This document shows, in pieces, positions 1 through 8,411 of a stretch of 64,000 nucleotides of DNA. The stretch is taken from contig OY969789.1 in the NCBI GenBank assembly GCA_963703085.1, positions 2,914,001 through 2,978,000 of the forward strand, written 5' to 3'. This DNA comes from DATAEG01 sp963703085. Lineage in GTDB: Bacteria; Actinomycetota; Actinomycetes; Mycobacteriales; Jatrophihabitantaceae. Positions within the stretch are counted from its first letter, which is position 1. Every line of letters starts with the position of its first letter. The position numbers and the translations under genes were made by a program. Below the pieces are notes generated by a model. The model saw only the letters and a program-made list of their open reading frames with translations. It made no database searches and was not told the origin of the DNA.

Positions 1-1
1 C

Positions 2-1171
2 GATGCGCCCACCGTGCTCGTCTACGGCCACCACGACGTGCAACCGGTGGATCCCATCGAGCTGTGGCATACCGACCCGTTCGACCCGACGGTTGACGGC
101 GATCTGTTGCGGGCTCGCGGTGCGTCCGACGACAAGGGCCAACTGCTCATGCACCTGCTCGCCGTCCGGGCGCATCTGGCCGCGACCGGTCGCGACACCC
201 CGGCGGTCAGCCTGAAGTTCCTGCTCGAGGGAGAAGAGGAATCCGGCTCGCCGACGTTCCAGCAATTGCTCGACGACCACCGCGACGAACTTGCCTGCGA
301 CGTCGTCGTCATCACCGACACCGGCATGGTCGCTGCCGATCAGCCGAGCACGGTCACCGGCATGCGCGGCATGGTCTCGGGCCAGCTGAACATGCACGGA
401 CCGGATCTCGACCTGCATTCCGGAGTGTTCGGCGGCGCGGTGCCCAACCCGCTCACCGAGCTGGCCCGGCTGCTGGCCAAGCTGCACGATGCCGACGGCC
501 GGATCGCCGTCCCGGGTTTCTATGACGACGTAGTGGACCTGACCGACGCCGAGCGGGCCCTGTTCAACGCCGTGCCGTTCGACGAGACGGGATTCCTCGC
601 CGTCGCGGCGTCACGCGCCCTGCGCGGCGAGGCGGGCCGGAGCACCCTGGAACGGCTCGGCGCGCGGCCCACTGCGGAGGTCAACGGGTTCTGGGGCGGC
701 TACACCGGGCCGGGCGGCAAGACCATCGTGCCGAGCGACGCGCACGCAAAGTTGTCGTTCCGGCTGGTGGCAGCGCAGCGACCCGACCGGATCATGGCTG
801 CGGTCGAGTCGTTCGTCGAAGCGAACACCCCCGAGGGCGTCACCAGCTCGATGGAATGGGAAGGCAGCGGCGTCGCACCGTGTCTGGTGCCGCTGGACAC
901 CCCGGCGTATGCAGCGCTGACCCGAGCCATCTCGACCGCGTTCGACGGCGCAACCGTGCTGCCCACCCGGGAGGGCGGCAGCGGGCCGGAAGCCGCCATC
1001 CAAGCCACCATCGGTGCGCCGATGGTGTTCCTCGGTGTCGGATTGCCCGACGACCAGATCCACGCCCCGAACGAGAAGGTCACGGTCTCCATGCTGTTCC
1101 GCGGCGCCGAGGCGGCGGCATTGTTGTGGGACGAGTTCGCAACGCTCGGCACGGCCGGGCTCGTCAGCTGA
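2..1171 (+). CDS. M20-family dipeptidase/peptidase, 5' truncated by window edge
   Basis: Zinc-dependent exopeptidase of the M20 family (carnosine-dipeptidase branch), expected to be cytosolic and to hydrolyse dipeptides. The frame is open at the window edge, so there is no start codon here. About 389 residues are visible against the usual 440-470, so roughly 60-80 N-terminal residues are missing. The metal-site motif GHHDVQP lies near residue 10 of the fragment, the bridging Asp is in RGASDDKGQ, and the catalytic and metal glutamates are in EGEEESGSP. A dimerisation (lid) domain follows, with TGMRGMV and HSGVFGG, and the C-terminal catalytic part ends with GGSGPEA and HAPNE. The family assignment is firm. 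The actual substrate cannot be read from sequence. Confidence 0.9.
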   Translation, partial: DAPTVLVYGHHDVQPVDPIELWHTDPFDPTVDGDLLRARGASDDKGQLLMHLLAVRAHLAATGRDTPAVSLKFLLEGEEESGSPTFQQLLDDHRDELACDVVVITDTGMVAADQPSTVTGMRGMVSGQLNMHGPDLDLHSGVFGGAVPNPLTELARLLAKLHDADGRIAVPGFYDDVVDLTDAERALFNAVPFDETGFLAVAASRALRGEAGRSTLERLGARPTAEVNGFWGGYTGPGGKTIVPSDAHAKLSFRLVAAQRPDRIMAAVESFVEANTPEGVTSSMEWEGSGVAPCLVPLDTPAYAALTRAISTAFDGATVLPTREGGSGPEAAIQATIGAPMVFLGVGLPDDQIHAPNEKVTVSMLFRGAEAAALLWDEFATLGTAGLVS

Positions 1172-1249
1172 ACGGAGTGCTCCCTGATCGCCCCGCAGGG
1201 CGGCCCATAAGCTGCACGCACCGACGATCTGACATCGGCAAGGAGAGTG

Positions 1250-1984
1250 ATGAGCCAACGTGACCGGCGCCGCCGCTCGGCGGTGCTCGCCGCCATCCTG
1301 GTGAGCCTCGCGCTGCTAGTGGTGGGCTGCGCGCAGACCGTCAACGGACACGGGAAAGCCGCGAACACAGGCAACGGCACGATCACCGACGGAACGACCA
1401 GCAGCTCGTCCTCGAGCAGCTCGTCGTCGTCATCGTCCGGTCAGCCGTCGACGTCCGGCTCGTCCAGCAGCGCCCCGAGCAACCTCACCTGCCCGACCGT
1501 GGCTGACGGTGGAGCGGGCCTCACCTATGGGTGCCTGTCCAATTCGATGACGCACGTGCCGGATGCGGCGCACGTATGGCCCACGGACTTCCAGGTGAGC
1601 ACCGAGACGAACTGGGGCATGAACCAGGGCTCCGGCCACTTCGGGTCGCTGCAGGGCAAGTCACCGGGTGCCGTGGCGCTGGTCATCGCGCAAGCCATGG
1701 TCAAGGGCAACACCTACGGTGACGCACCCGCGCTGCGGGTGATGGGCACGTACGCGCGGACCACGGTCGATGCCAAGAAGGCCTATGTGCAGCAGTTCAC
1801 CGTCACGATCAACTCCGCGTACCGCAAGACGCAGAAGCTCAAGGTCACCCAGGAACGGCTCTGGATCGTCCTGGTGAAGCGCGCGTCCGACGACTATTCG
1901 GCGATGTTCTTCTCGATTCCGAACACCGTCCAGAAGTACTGGGCGGCAGTCCCGAAGCTCATCGCAGCGACGAAGGTGAGCTGA
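1250..1984 (+). CDS. Putative secreted lipoprotein with Ser-rich linker
   Basis: Unrecognised 244-residue envelope protein. The start is ATG 1250, placed by an AAGGAG ribosome site at 1240-1245. An in-frame GTG at 1247 sits too close to that site. The N-terminus is MSQRDRRRR followed by a hydrophobic stretch (about residues 11-26) and the lipobox LVVGC with Cys27, so export by Sec and lipid anchoring are expected. Residues about 46-75 form a low-complexity Ser/Thr/Gly linker. The remaining 165 or so residues look globular (for example ETNWGMNQGSGHFG) and match no family I can name. It lies between a peptidase and an M16 pair, which gives no clear functional hint. Confidence 0.75.
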   Translation: MSQRDRRRRSAVLAAILVSLALLVVGCAQTVNGHGKAANTGNGTITDGTTSSSSSSSSSSSSSGQPSTSGSSSSAPSNLTCPTVADGGAGLTYGCLSNSMTHVPDAAHVWPTDFQVSTETNWGMNQGSGHFGSLQGKSPGAVALVIAQAMVKGNTYGDAPALRVMGTYARTTVDAKKAYVQQFTVTINSAYRKTQKLKVTQERLWIVLVKRASDDYSAMFFSIPNTVQKYWAAVPKLIAATKVS

Positions 1985-2027
1985 CCCGCACCACCGGGGC
2001 GTCACCACGCTGCCTAAGGTGGCGGAT

Positions 2028-3335
2028 ATGGCATCGACGCCGCGGCTGCCCAGCCCGCGCTACGACATCACCCGCACCACCTTGGACAACGGTCTGCGCG
2101 TCGTCCTCGCGCCGGACCGCAGCGCGCCGGTTGTCGGCGTCGGGGTTCTTTACGACGTGGGCATCCGCTCCGAGCCGGAGGGCCGCACCGGGTTCGCCCA
2201 TCTCTTCGAGCACCTGATGTTCCAGGGTTCGAAGAGTCTGGAGAAGCTGGCGCACGCGCGGTACGTGCAGTCCTCGGGCGGCTCGTTCAACGGCAGCACC
2301 CACTTCGACTACACCGACTACTTCGAGTCGCTCCCGAGTAATGCATTGGAGCGCGGGTTGTTCCTCGAGGCGGACCGGATGGCCGGTCCGCAACTCACCG
2401 GCGAGAACGTCGCCAACCAGATCGACGTGGTGAAGGAAGAGATCCGGGTCAACGTCCTGAACCGTCCGTACGGCGGCTTCCCGTGGTTGTACCTGCCCGG
2501 CGTGATGTATGAGACGTTCGCCAATGCGCACAACGGCTACGGCGATTTCGTCGATCTCGAGTCGGCGACCATCGACGACGCCGCAGGCTTCTTCAAGCAG
2601 TACTACGCGCCGGCCAACGCCGTGCTCGGCGTAGCGGGCGACTTCACCCCGGCGGACGCGCTGCAGCTGATCGAGAAGCACTTCGGTCGCATACCGAAGC
2701 GACGGGCGGCGAAGCGGCCGAGCTTCGCCGAGCCGAGGCCGAGCACCGATCGGCGCGGCGCGACTACCGACGAGCACGCCCCGATGCCGGCGGTGGCGCT
2801 CGGCTATCGCGTTCCGGACCCGGCAGGTCTGAGCCCCGAATTCCTCAGCTATGTGCTGCTCGCCGAGGTGCTGTCCGACGGCGATGCGTCGCGACTGCAG
2901 CAGGGTCTGGTGCAGCGTGCTGGCCTGGTCACCGAGATCGGCGCCTACGTGGGGGAGTTCGGTGACCCGTTCGACGAACGGGATCCCACGGTGCTGACGA
3001 TCAGCGCGTTCTACCCGCCGAGCACCTCCCTGGAGGCGGTACTGGCCGGCGTGGACCGCGAGCTCGACGAGCTGGCGGGCGACGGCCTGCACACCGGCGA
3101 GCTGGATCGGGTGCGCACCAAGCTGGTCGCGGCGTTGCTGCGCGATCAGGACGCGGTGATCAGCCGCGCGCTCACGCTGGCCAAATTCGAGCTGCTGCAC
3201 GGTCGCGCCGAGTTGCTGGCCGAGGTCCCCGCCCGGCTGGCCGAGGTCACCGACGCGCAGGTCCGAGCCGCTGCTGACGACCTGCGCCGGCAGCGAAGAG
3301 CCGTCCTCGAACTCATCCCAGGAGGTGCCCGGTGA
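2028..3335 (+). CDS. M16-family zinc metallopeptidase, catalytic subunit
   Basis: Insulinase-type (pitrilysin family) peptidase of 435 residues, the size of one bacterial M16B half-molecule. The inverted zinc motif HLFEH is at about residues 58-62, and the distal Glu ligand lies in VVKEEIR near 137. Conserved GSFNGSTHFDYTDYFE follows the first motif. Start ATG 2028 is preceded by AAGGTGG at 2016-2022. The next gene overlaps its stop by 4 bases (GTGA) and encodes an M16 protein without the zinc motif, so the pair most likely forms a heterodimer of catalytic and accessory halves, as in other M16B systems. No signal peptide is visible. Substrates are unknown. Confidence 0.93.
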   Translation: MASTPRLPSPRYDITRTTLDNGLRVVLAPDRSAPVVGVGVLYDVGIRSEPEGRTGFAHLFEHLMFQGSKSLEKLAHARYVQSSGGSFNGSTHFDYTDYFESLPSNALERGLFLEADRMAGPQLTGENVANQIDVVKEEIRVNVLNRPYGGFPWLYLPGVMYETFANAHNGYGDFVDLESATIDDAAGFFKQYYAPANAVLGVAGDFTPADALQLIEKHFGRIPKRRAAKRPSFAEPRPSTDRRGATTDEHAPMPAVALGYRVPDPAGLSPEFLSYVLLAEVLSDGDASRLQQGLVQRAGLVTEIGAYVGEFGDPFDERDPTVLTISAFYPPSTSLEAVLAGVDRELDELAGDGLHTGELDRVRTKLVAALLRDQDAVISRALTLAKFELLHGRAELLAEVPARLAEVTDAQVRAAADDLRRQRRAVLELIPGGAR

Positions 3336-4648
3336 GCGCGGTTCCCGAGCTCGGCCGGTTGCCGCGTCCCAAGAAGCTCAACTTCGCCGAGCGGAAACTG
3401 CGCAACGGGTTGACCGTGTTGGCCGTGCGGCGGGCCGGGGTGCCGTTGGCCGAGTTCCGACTGCGCATCCCGTTCGCCGGCAAGCGGGCGGCGCATCCCG
3501 CGCGGGCCGCGCTGCTCGCGGAGACGATCCTCGCCGGCACCGAACATTACGACCGGGTCAGTTTCGCTGAGGCGCTGCAGGCCGGTGGTGCATCGCTGGG
3601 AGCGTCGGTGGACGCCGACCGGCTCTCGCTGGGCGGCTCGACACTCGCGCCGCACCTGCCGAAGCTTCTGGCGCTGGCCGCCGATGCATTGATCACAGCT
3701 ACGTACCCGGCCGGGGAGGTCTCCCGGGAACGTGACCGGTTGGTCGAGCGCTTGGCCATTGCCCGGTCGCAGGCCGGCGTCGTGGCCAAGGAAGCGCTGG
3801 ACCGCCGGATGTGGGGCGATCATCCCTACGCGGTGGACCTGCCCACTCCCGAGGCAGTCAGCAAAGTGACCGCGGCCGCGCTACGCACGCTGCATGCCGA
3901 GCGGGTCGTCCCGCGCGGCGCCACCCTGGTCGTGGTGGGCGCACTGGCTCCGGAGAAGGCGCTCGATCTGGCGGAGGACGCCCTCGGCAGATGGCGCGGC
4001 CGCGCTCCCGCAGCAGACGTGCCGGCGTTGCCGGAACTGGTGCGCGGCCCGCTGACGCTGGTCGATCGACCGGGCTCGGTGCAGTCGGCGCTGCGCATCG
4101 GCGGCCCCGCACTGCCCCGGGAACACCCGGACGCCCCGGCGCTGCAGCTGGCGAACCTCGTGTTCGGCGGCAACTTCTCCTCACGGTGGGTGAGCAACAT
4201 CCGCGAGGACAAGGGGTACACCTACAGCCCACGTAGCTCGATCAGCCACCACGCCCTCGGCTCGGTGTTCGTCGCAGCCGCAGATGTCGCCACCGAGGTG
4301 ACCGCGCCGGCTCTGCTCGAGACGCAGTACGAGCTGGGCCGGATCGCATCGTTGCCGGTGGAGCAGGACGAGCTGGACTCGGCCAGGCAATTCGCGGTCG
4401 GGTCGCTGGCCCTGGGCATCGCCACGCAGGCAGGGCTGGCCTCGACGCTGTCGCAGCTGGTCGGCGTCGGGCTCGGACCGCAGTGGCTGGTCGACCAGCC
4501 ACTGCGGCTGGCTGCCGTCACTGTCGACGACGTAGCCCGGGTGTCCGGCCAGTACCTGGCTCCGGCCGGGCTCGTTACGGTCGTGGTCGGCGACGCAGCA
4601 CTGGTGTCCGAGCCGCTGCGCCGGCTCGGCGCGCTGGCCGGCGAGTGA
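3332..4648 (+). CDS. M16-family peptidase, non-catalytic partner subunit
   Basis: A 438-residue M16-fold protein, translationally coupled to the upstream catalytic subunit (its GTG overlaps that stop codon). The HxxEH zinc site is absent: the equivalent helix reads ARAALLAETILAG. The C-terminal half keeps the family signature around FGGNFSSRWVSNIREDKGYTYS, which includes the R/Y pair that binds the substrate backbone in M16 enzymes. This is the expected pattern for the substrate-binding, non-catalytic half of an M16B heterodimer. The gene ends with a 4-base overlap with nudC, so the three genes may be co-transcribed. Confidence 0.92.
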   Translation: MSAVPELGRLPRPKKLNFAERKLRNGLTVLAVRRAGVPLAEFRLRIPFAGKRAAHPARAALLAETILAGTEHYDRVSFAEALQAGGASLGASVDADRLSLGGSTLAPHLPKLLALAADALITATYPAGEVSRERDRLVERLAIARSQAGVVAKEALDRRMWGDHPYAVDLPTPEAVSKVTAAALRTLHAERVVPRGATLVVVGALAPEKALDLAEDALGRWRGRAPAADVPALPELVRGPLTLVDRPGSVQSALRIGGPALPREHPDAPALQLANLVFGGNFSSRWVSNIREDKGYTYSPRSSISHHALGSVFVAAADVATEVTAPALLETQYELGRIASLPVEQDELDSARQFAVGSLALGIATQAGLASTLSQLVGVGLGPQWLVDQPLRLAAVTVDDVARVSGQYLAPAGLVTVVVGDAALVSEPLRRLGALAGE

Positions 4649-5550
4649 GCGCACTGCGGCCCACGCTTTCCCGGGCCGCGCACGACCGGGCCGCGCACCG
4701 CCGCACCGACGACCGGTGGCTGACCGAGGCGTGGCCCAGCGCCCGGGTGATCGCCGTCGACGCCGCCGGCTACGCCCGAGTTCGGCACACCGGTGACACC
4801 ACCGAGCTGGTGTTCACCGCGGGCGCGGACGTCGCGCCCGATCTGCCGCGGACGTTCCTCGGTGAGCACGACGGCATCGCGTATTTCAGCGTTCCGGGGC
4901 AGCGTGCGGAGGACTGGGAATCGCTGCGGATCACGGCCGGTGCGCTCGACGATCTGGGCGCAGGACTGCTGGCCTCCGCGATCGCGCTGGCCGCCTGGCA
5001 CGCCTCGCACACGCACTGCCCGCGGTGCGGCGCGGCGACCGAGCCGGTGTCGGCCGGCTGGTCCACGCGCTGCACCGCCGACGGATCGATGCACTTCCCG
5101 CGCACCGACCCGGCGGTGATCATGCTGATCCACGACGGGGCGGACAAGTGCGTGCTGGGCCGCGGTGAGGAGTGGGGCACCGGCCGGTTTTCCATCCTGG
5201 CCGGCTTCGTCGAGGCCGGCGAATCCGCCGAGGCAGCAGTCGTCCGCGAGGTGGCTGAAGAGGTGGGCCTGTCGGTTACCGACGTGCACTATGCGGCCAG
5301 CCAGCCGTGGCCGTTCCCGGCCTCACTGATGCTCGGCTACACCGCGCTCGGCGATTCGTCCCAACCGGTGGTGCTGCAGGACGGCGAGCTGGCCGAGGCG
5401 GGCTGGTTCAGTCGAGCCGAGATTCGCGCCGCGCGGGTATGGGGCAACGAGGGCGAGGAGTGGCCCGAGGACTGGCCCTCGCCGCTGCGCGCTCTGCCTG
5501 GTAACGCGTCGATCGCCAACGCCATCCTCACCGACTGGCTGGACGGCTGA
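4645..5550 (+). CDS. nudC: NADH pyrophosphatase / NAD-RNA decapping hydrolase (Nudix)
   Basis: Cleaves NADH or NAD+ to NMN(H) and AMP; the family also removes NAD caps from RNA. The protein has 301 residues from GTG 4645, which overlaps the upstream stop by 4 bases. Domains in order are an N-terminal NudC domain, a zinc-ribbon region starting CPRCG, then a Nudix domain with GFVEAGESAEAAVVREVAEE giving the GX5EX7REUXEEXGU box. The NudC-specific SQPWPFPASLMLGY follows. The zinc ribbon shows only three Cys (C-X2-C and one later), so the fourth ligand is missing or replaced. The neighbours mrx1, uvrD2 and whiB7 match the mycobacterial gene order. Confidence 0.93.
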   Translation: MSALRPTLSRAAHDRAAHRRTDDRWLTEAWPSARVIAVDAAGYARVRHTGDTTELVFTAGADVAPDLPRTFLGEHDGIAYFSVPGQRAEDWESLRITAGALDDLGAGLLASAIALAAWHASHTHCPRCGAATEPVSAGWSTRCTADGSMHFPRTDPAVIMLIHDGADKCVLGRGEEWGTGRFSILAGFVEAGESAEAAVVREVAEEVGLSVTDVHYAASQPWPFPASLMLGYTALGDSSQPVVLQDGELAEAGWFSRAEIRAARVWGNEGEEWPEDWPSPLRALPGNASIANAILTDWLDG

Positions 5551-5555
5551 ACCGG

Positions 5556-5795
5556 TCAGCTGGCGGTGGCGAGCTGCGCCTTGACGTCGGCCAGGGACGG
5601 GTTGGTCAACGCGGTGCCATCATCGAAGATCAACGTCGGCACCGTGCGGTTGCCACCGTTGGCATTCATCACCAATTCGGCCGCGGCGTCGTCTTCCTCG
5701 ATGTTCACCTCGGCGAACTGAATGCCCTCGTCCTGCATGCCGCGCTTGAGCCGCTTGCAGTAACCGCACCACGTCGTGGTGTACATCGTGACCAT
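5556..5795 (-). CDS. mrx1: Mycoredoxin (glutaredoxin-like, mycothiol dependent)
   Basis: Small thiol oxidoreductase of 79 residues that reduces mycothiol-mixed disulfides on proteins in actinobacteria. The active site is WCGYC at about residues 9-13. The cis-Pro motif TVP and the thioredoxin-fold end ALTNPSLADVKAQL are present. Start ATG 5795 is set by GGAGGA just upstream (forward 5804-5809). A longer in-frame start at 5822 would add nine residues with no ribosome site. The gene converges on nudC with a 5-base gap and is divergent from uvrD2, the same arrangement as Mrx1 in Mycobacterium. Assignment to mycoredoxin rather than generic glutaredoxin rests on the CGYC motif and this context. Confidence 0.9.
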   Translation of the reverse strand: MVTMYTTTWCGYCKRLKRGMQDEGIQFAEVNIEEDDAAAELVMNANGGNRTVPTLIFDDGTALTNPSLADVKAQLATAS

Positions 5796-5951
5796 CGAGT
5801 CTGTTCCTCCGCGTCCGGGCACCGGGCAACCTGCCCGGTCTGTGGGTCTAACACCTCATCGCCCCGGACTCTTCCCAGGCGGGCGGGGCCCGCTCGAACG
5901 GTCAGCCCGGGATGGCACCATCGCGGAGTGAGTGACGCGAGCGAGACCGAG

Positions 5952-5996
5952 CGACGCTTGCGGAGCGAGCAATGACCGACCGACGCTTGCGGAGCG
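5952..5996 (+). repeat. Two direct copies of a 16-bp repeat upstream of uvrD2
   Basis: The 16-mer CGACGCTTGCGGAGCG occurs at 5952-5967 and again at 5981-5996 with a 29-base period. Each copy contains the short dyad CGCT/AGCG. The second copy abuts the preferred uvrD2 start. A short frame begins at ATG 5972 between the copies and stops at 6005-6007, across the uvrD2 start. It resembles the start-associated repeats often seen in actinobacterial genomes. Function unknown. Confidence 0.6.
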
Positions 5997-6000
5997 TGCG

Positions 6001-7971
6001 GTGTTAGCCGGCCTGGACCCGGAGCAGGCCGAGGCTGCGACGGCAGTACGCGGACCGGTCTGCATCCTGGCCGGCGCCGGCACCGGCAAGACCCGGGCCA
6101 TCACCCATCGCATCGCGCACGGCGTCCGCTCCGGAGCCATGCCGGCCGGGCAGGTGCTGGCGGTCACCTTCACCGCCCGCGCGGCCGGGGAGATGCGGAC
6201 CAGATTGCGCGCGCTCGGGGTGGCCGGGGTGCAGGCCCGCACCTTCCACGCCGCCGCGTTGCGCCAACTGCAGTACTTCGCCCCCCGCGTGCTGGGCGGC
6301 GGCATGCCGGAGGTGCTCGATCAGCCGTTGCGAGTCGTCGCCACGGCCGCCGCGCGAGCCCGGCTGCGCGTCGACCGGGCCGAGGTCCGCGACCTCGCGG
6401 CGGAGATCGACTGGGCCAAAGCGGTGCTCGCGGCGCCCGACGACTACCCCGACCGCGCCCGGCAGGCCGGTCGAGACATCCCGCAGACCCCGGCCGTCGT
6501 CGCGCAGGTCTACGAGCTGTACGAGGAGGCCAAGCGGCGCAGCGGGCAGTTGGACTTCGCTGACCTGCTGCTGGTGATGGCGGCCGGCCTGGAGACCTAC
6601 CCCGACGTCGCGGCCCAGGTGCGATCCCGATACCGGCACTTCGTGGTCGACGAATACCAGGACGTCTCGCCCGTTCAACAACGGCTGCTCGATGCGTGGC
6701 TCGGCGACCGGGACGACCTGTGCGTCGTCGGCGACCCGAACCAGACGATCTACTCCTTCGCCGGCGCGACGCCGCAGCACCTGCTCGACTTTCCCCGGCG
6801 ATTTCCGGGGGCCACCGTCGTCCGGCTGCACCGCGACTACCGCTCCACGCCGCAGGTCGTCGCGTTGGCCAACGGGGTGATCGGGCCGAGCGGTTCCGGG
6901 GTGCGTCTGGTCGGCCAGCGCCCGGACGGCCCGGAGCCGACCTTCGCCGAGTATGACGACGAGACCCTCGAGGCCGCTGCCACCGCAGCCGAGTGCGTCC
7001 GATTGATCGACGGCGGTCTGCCGGCCTCGGAGATCGCCGTCCTCTTCCGGATCAACGCGCAGTCCGAGGTGTATGAAAATGCGCTGGCCCAGGCCGGGGT
7101 GCCGTACGTGTTGCGCGGCGGTGAGCGATTCTTCGACCGGGCCGAGATCAAGCAGGCCCGGATGCTGTTGCGCGGCGCGGCGCGGTCCGACGCCGCCGAC
7201 CTACCGTTGCTGGCGGCTGTTCAGGAGACGCTCGGCTCGACCGGTTGGCACGCCGACAGCCCGCCCCCCGGCGGCGCCGCGCGGGAGCGCTGGGAGTCGC
7301 TGGCCTCACTGGTCAGCCTCGCCGAAGAACTGCTCGTCGGACATCCTGAGGCCGGGCTGCAGGATTTGGTCGCCGAACTCGACCAACGCGCTGAGGCCGC
7401 CCATGCCCCAGTCGTGCAAGGCGTCACCTTGGCGTCACTGCACTCGGCGAAGGGTCTGGAGTGGGGCGCGGTGTTCGTCGTCGGACTGACCGACACCACG
7501 CTGCCCATCCAACACGCCACCACTGCGGCGCAAATTGCCGAGGAACGTCGGCTGCTGTACGTCGGCATCACCCGGGCCAAGCACACCCTGGCACTGTCGT
7601 GGGCGCTGGCCCGGTTGCCCGGGCAACGGCGCGGGAGGCGGCCCAGCCGGTTCCTGGACGGACTGCGCCCGGAGCGGGAGCGCCGCACCGCAAAGCCCAA
7701 AACCGCCCGCAAGGACGGACCGACCGCTGAGGACGCCGAGCTGTTCGGCCGGTTGCGAGCCTGGCGGCGCAAGCAAGCCGACGCTCAGGGGGTGCCGGCC
7801 TTCGTCGTCTTTTCCGATGCGACGCTGGTCGGCATCGCCGACCGACGGCCGACCACCCGGCACGCGCTCGGCAAGGTCTCCGGGGTGGGTCCGGCCAAGC
7901 TGGAGCGCTACGCCGAACCCGTCCTGGCGGTGATCTCCGGAGCGGATCCCGATCCGGTCGAGGTCAGTTGA
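6001..7971 (+). CDS. uvrD2: ATP-dependent DNA helicase UvrD2 (superfamily 1A)
   Basis: A 3'-5' DNA helicase of 656 residues from GTG 6001. SF1A motifs appear in order: Walker A GAGTGKT (about 25-31), Walker B DEYQD (about 217), GDPNQTIYSF (about 244), HRDYRSTPQ, LHSAKGLEW, and motif VI YVGITRAKH (about 520). A C-terminal HRDC domain (about 575-650) contains RAWRRKQA, PAFVVFSD and SGVGPAKLERY. Mycobacterial UvrD2 has a four-cysteine zinc module between helicase core and HRDC. Here that linker (about 540-575) has no Cys at all. An alternative GTG start at 5932 would add 23 residues read through a repeat. I prefer 6001 because homologues begin near AGLDPEQ and GGAG lies 7 bases upstream. Divergent from mrx1. 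Confidence 0.93.
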   Translation: MLAGLDPEQAEAATAVRGPVCILAGAGTGKTRAITHRIAHGVRSGAMPAGQVLAVTFTARAAGEMRTRLRALGVAGVQARTFHAAALRQLQYFAPRVLGGGMPEVLDQPLRVVATAAARARLRVDRAEVRDLAAEIDWAKAVLAAPDDYPDRARQAGRDIPQTPAVVAQVYELYEEAKRRSGQLDFADLLLVMAAGLETYPDVAAQVRSRYRHFVVDEYQDVSPVQQRLLDAWLGDRDDLCVVGDPNQTIYSFAGATPQHLLDFPRRFPGATVVRLHRDYRSTPQVVALANGVIGPSGSGVRLVGQRPDGPEPTFAEYDDETLEAAATAAECVRLIDGGLPASEIAVLFRINAQSEVYENALAQAGVPYVLRGGERFFDRAEIKQARMLLRGAARSDAADLPLLAAVQETLGSTGWHADSPPPGGAARERWESLASLVSLAEELLVGHPEAGLQDLVAELDQRAEAAHAPVVQGVTLASLHSAKGLEWGAVFVVGLTDTTLPIQHATTAAQIAEERRLLYVGITRAKHTLALSWALARLPGQRRGRRPSRFLDGLRPERERRTAKPKTARKDGPTAEDAELFGRLRAWRRKQADAQGVPAFVVFSDATLVGIADRRPTTRHALGKVSGVGPAKLERYAEPVLAVISGADPDPVEVS

Positions 7972-7994
7972 CCAGACCAATTTCGATCAAGTGG

Positions 7995-8033
7995 TTAAAG
8001 TGATTGCCCGGCCGCGTACAAGTCGGTTAACCT
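7995..8033 (+). promoter_or_regulatory. Predicted whiB7 promoter with upstream A/T-rich element
   Basis: A -35-like TTGCCC at 8004-8009 and a -10-like TAACCT at 8028-8033 are 18 bases apart. TTAAA at 7995-7999, four bases upstream of the -35, is an A/T patch in GC-rich DNA. WhiB7 is known to bind A/T-rich DNA just upstream of the -35 through its AT-hook, so autoregulation is plausible. The match is by eye only. Confidence 0.5.
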
Positions 8034-8091
8034 GCCAAAGTCCAAGCGCGCTCGCGCGCGTCCCTGCCCAGCAGATGGAGGTGAACAGCTC

Positions 8092-8334
8092 ATGGAGATG
8101 ACGAAGACGACGATGGCCGCAGAGGCCCCGATGTCGGCTGCTCCGAAGAACGCGCTGCTTGCCTCCATGAACCTGGCGGCTCCCGCGCACCTCGGCCTTT
8201 CCGCTTCGTACGACACCACCGGTGTGCGCCGCGGAATCCAGCTGATCGGGAGCACTGCGGTCATCGATTCGCTCGTCAGCCCGCGCACCAATGGTTTCAC
8301 CGGCGGCGTCCCGCCTCGAGGAGTACCACGTTGA
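8092..8334 (+). CDS. whiB7 leader ORF (80 aa), probable attenuator peptide
   Basis: Short gene with an excellent ribosome site, GGAGGTGA at 8078-8085, six bases before ATG 8092. The 80-residue product has no membrane segment, no cysteine and no recognised family; its composition is rich in Ala, Ser, Gly and Thr. It ends 31 bases before a strong intrinsic terminator, and whiB7 lies beyond that. In mycobacteria and Streptomyces, whiB7/wblC is controlled by a translated upstream ORF and a terminator, so this frame most likely works as a ribosome sensor rather than as a protein. GCCTCGAG at 8313-8320, at the end of the frame, is complementary to CTCGAGGC at 8362-8369 in the terminator's left arm. 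That could form an antiterminator when the ribosome stalls early. Confidence 0.7.
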   Translation: MEMTKTTMAAEAPMSAAPKNALLASMNLAAPAHLGLSASYDTTGVRRGIQLIGSTAVIDSLVSPRTNGFTGGVPPRGVPR

Positions 8335-8365
8335 GTGGCAGTCACCCACTCACCGGCACCTCTCG

Positions 8366-8401
8366 AGGCCGCGGATCCCGTACAGGGACCGCGGCCTTTT
8401 T
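8366..8401 (+). terminator. Intrinsic terminator between leader ORF and whiB7
   Basis: AGGCCGCGG (8366-8374) pairs perfectly with CCGCGGCCT (8389-8397). One bulged A and a further TCCC/GGGA helix close a 5-base loop, and a T run ends at 8401. This is the clearest rho-independent terminator in the window. It lies upstream of whiB7, so it should stop transcription before the gene unless prevented. A weaker hairpin, GAGTGG/CCACTC (8333-8351), spans the leader stop codon. Confidence 0.85.
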
Positions 8402-8411
8402 CATTTGCCAT

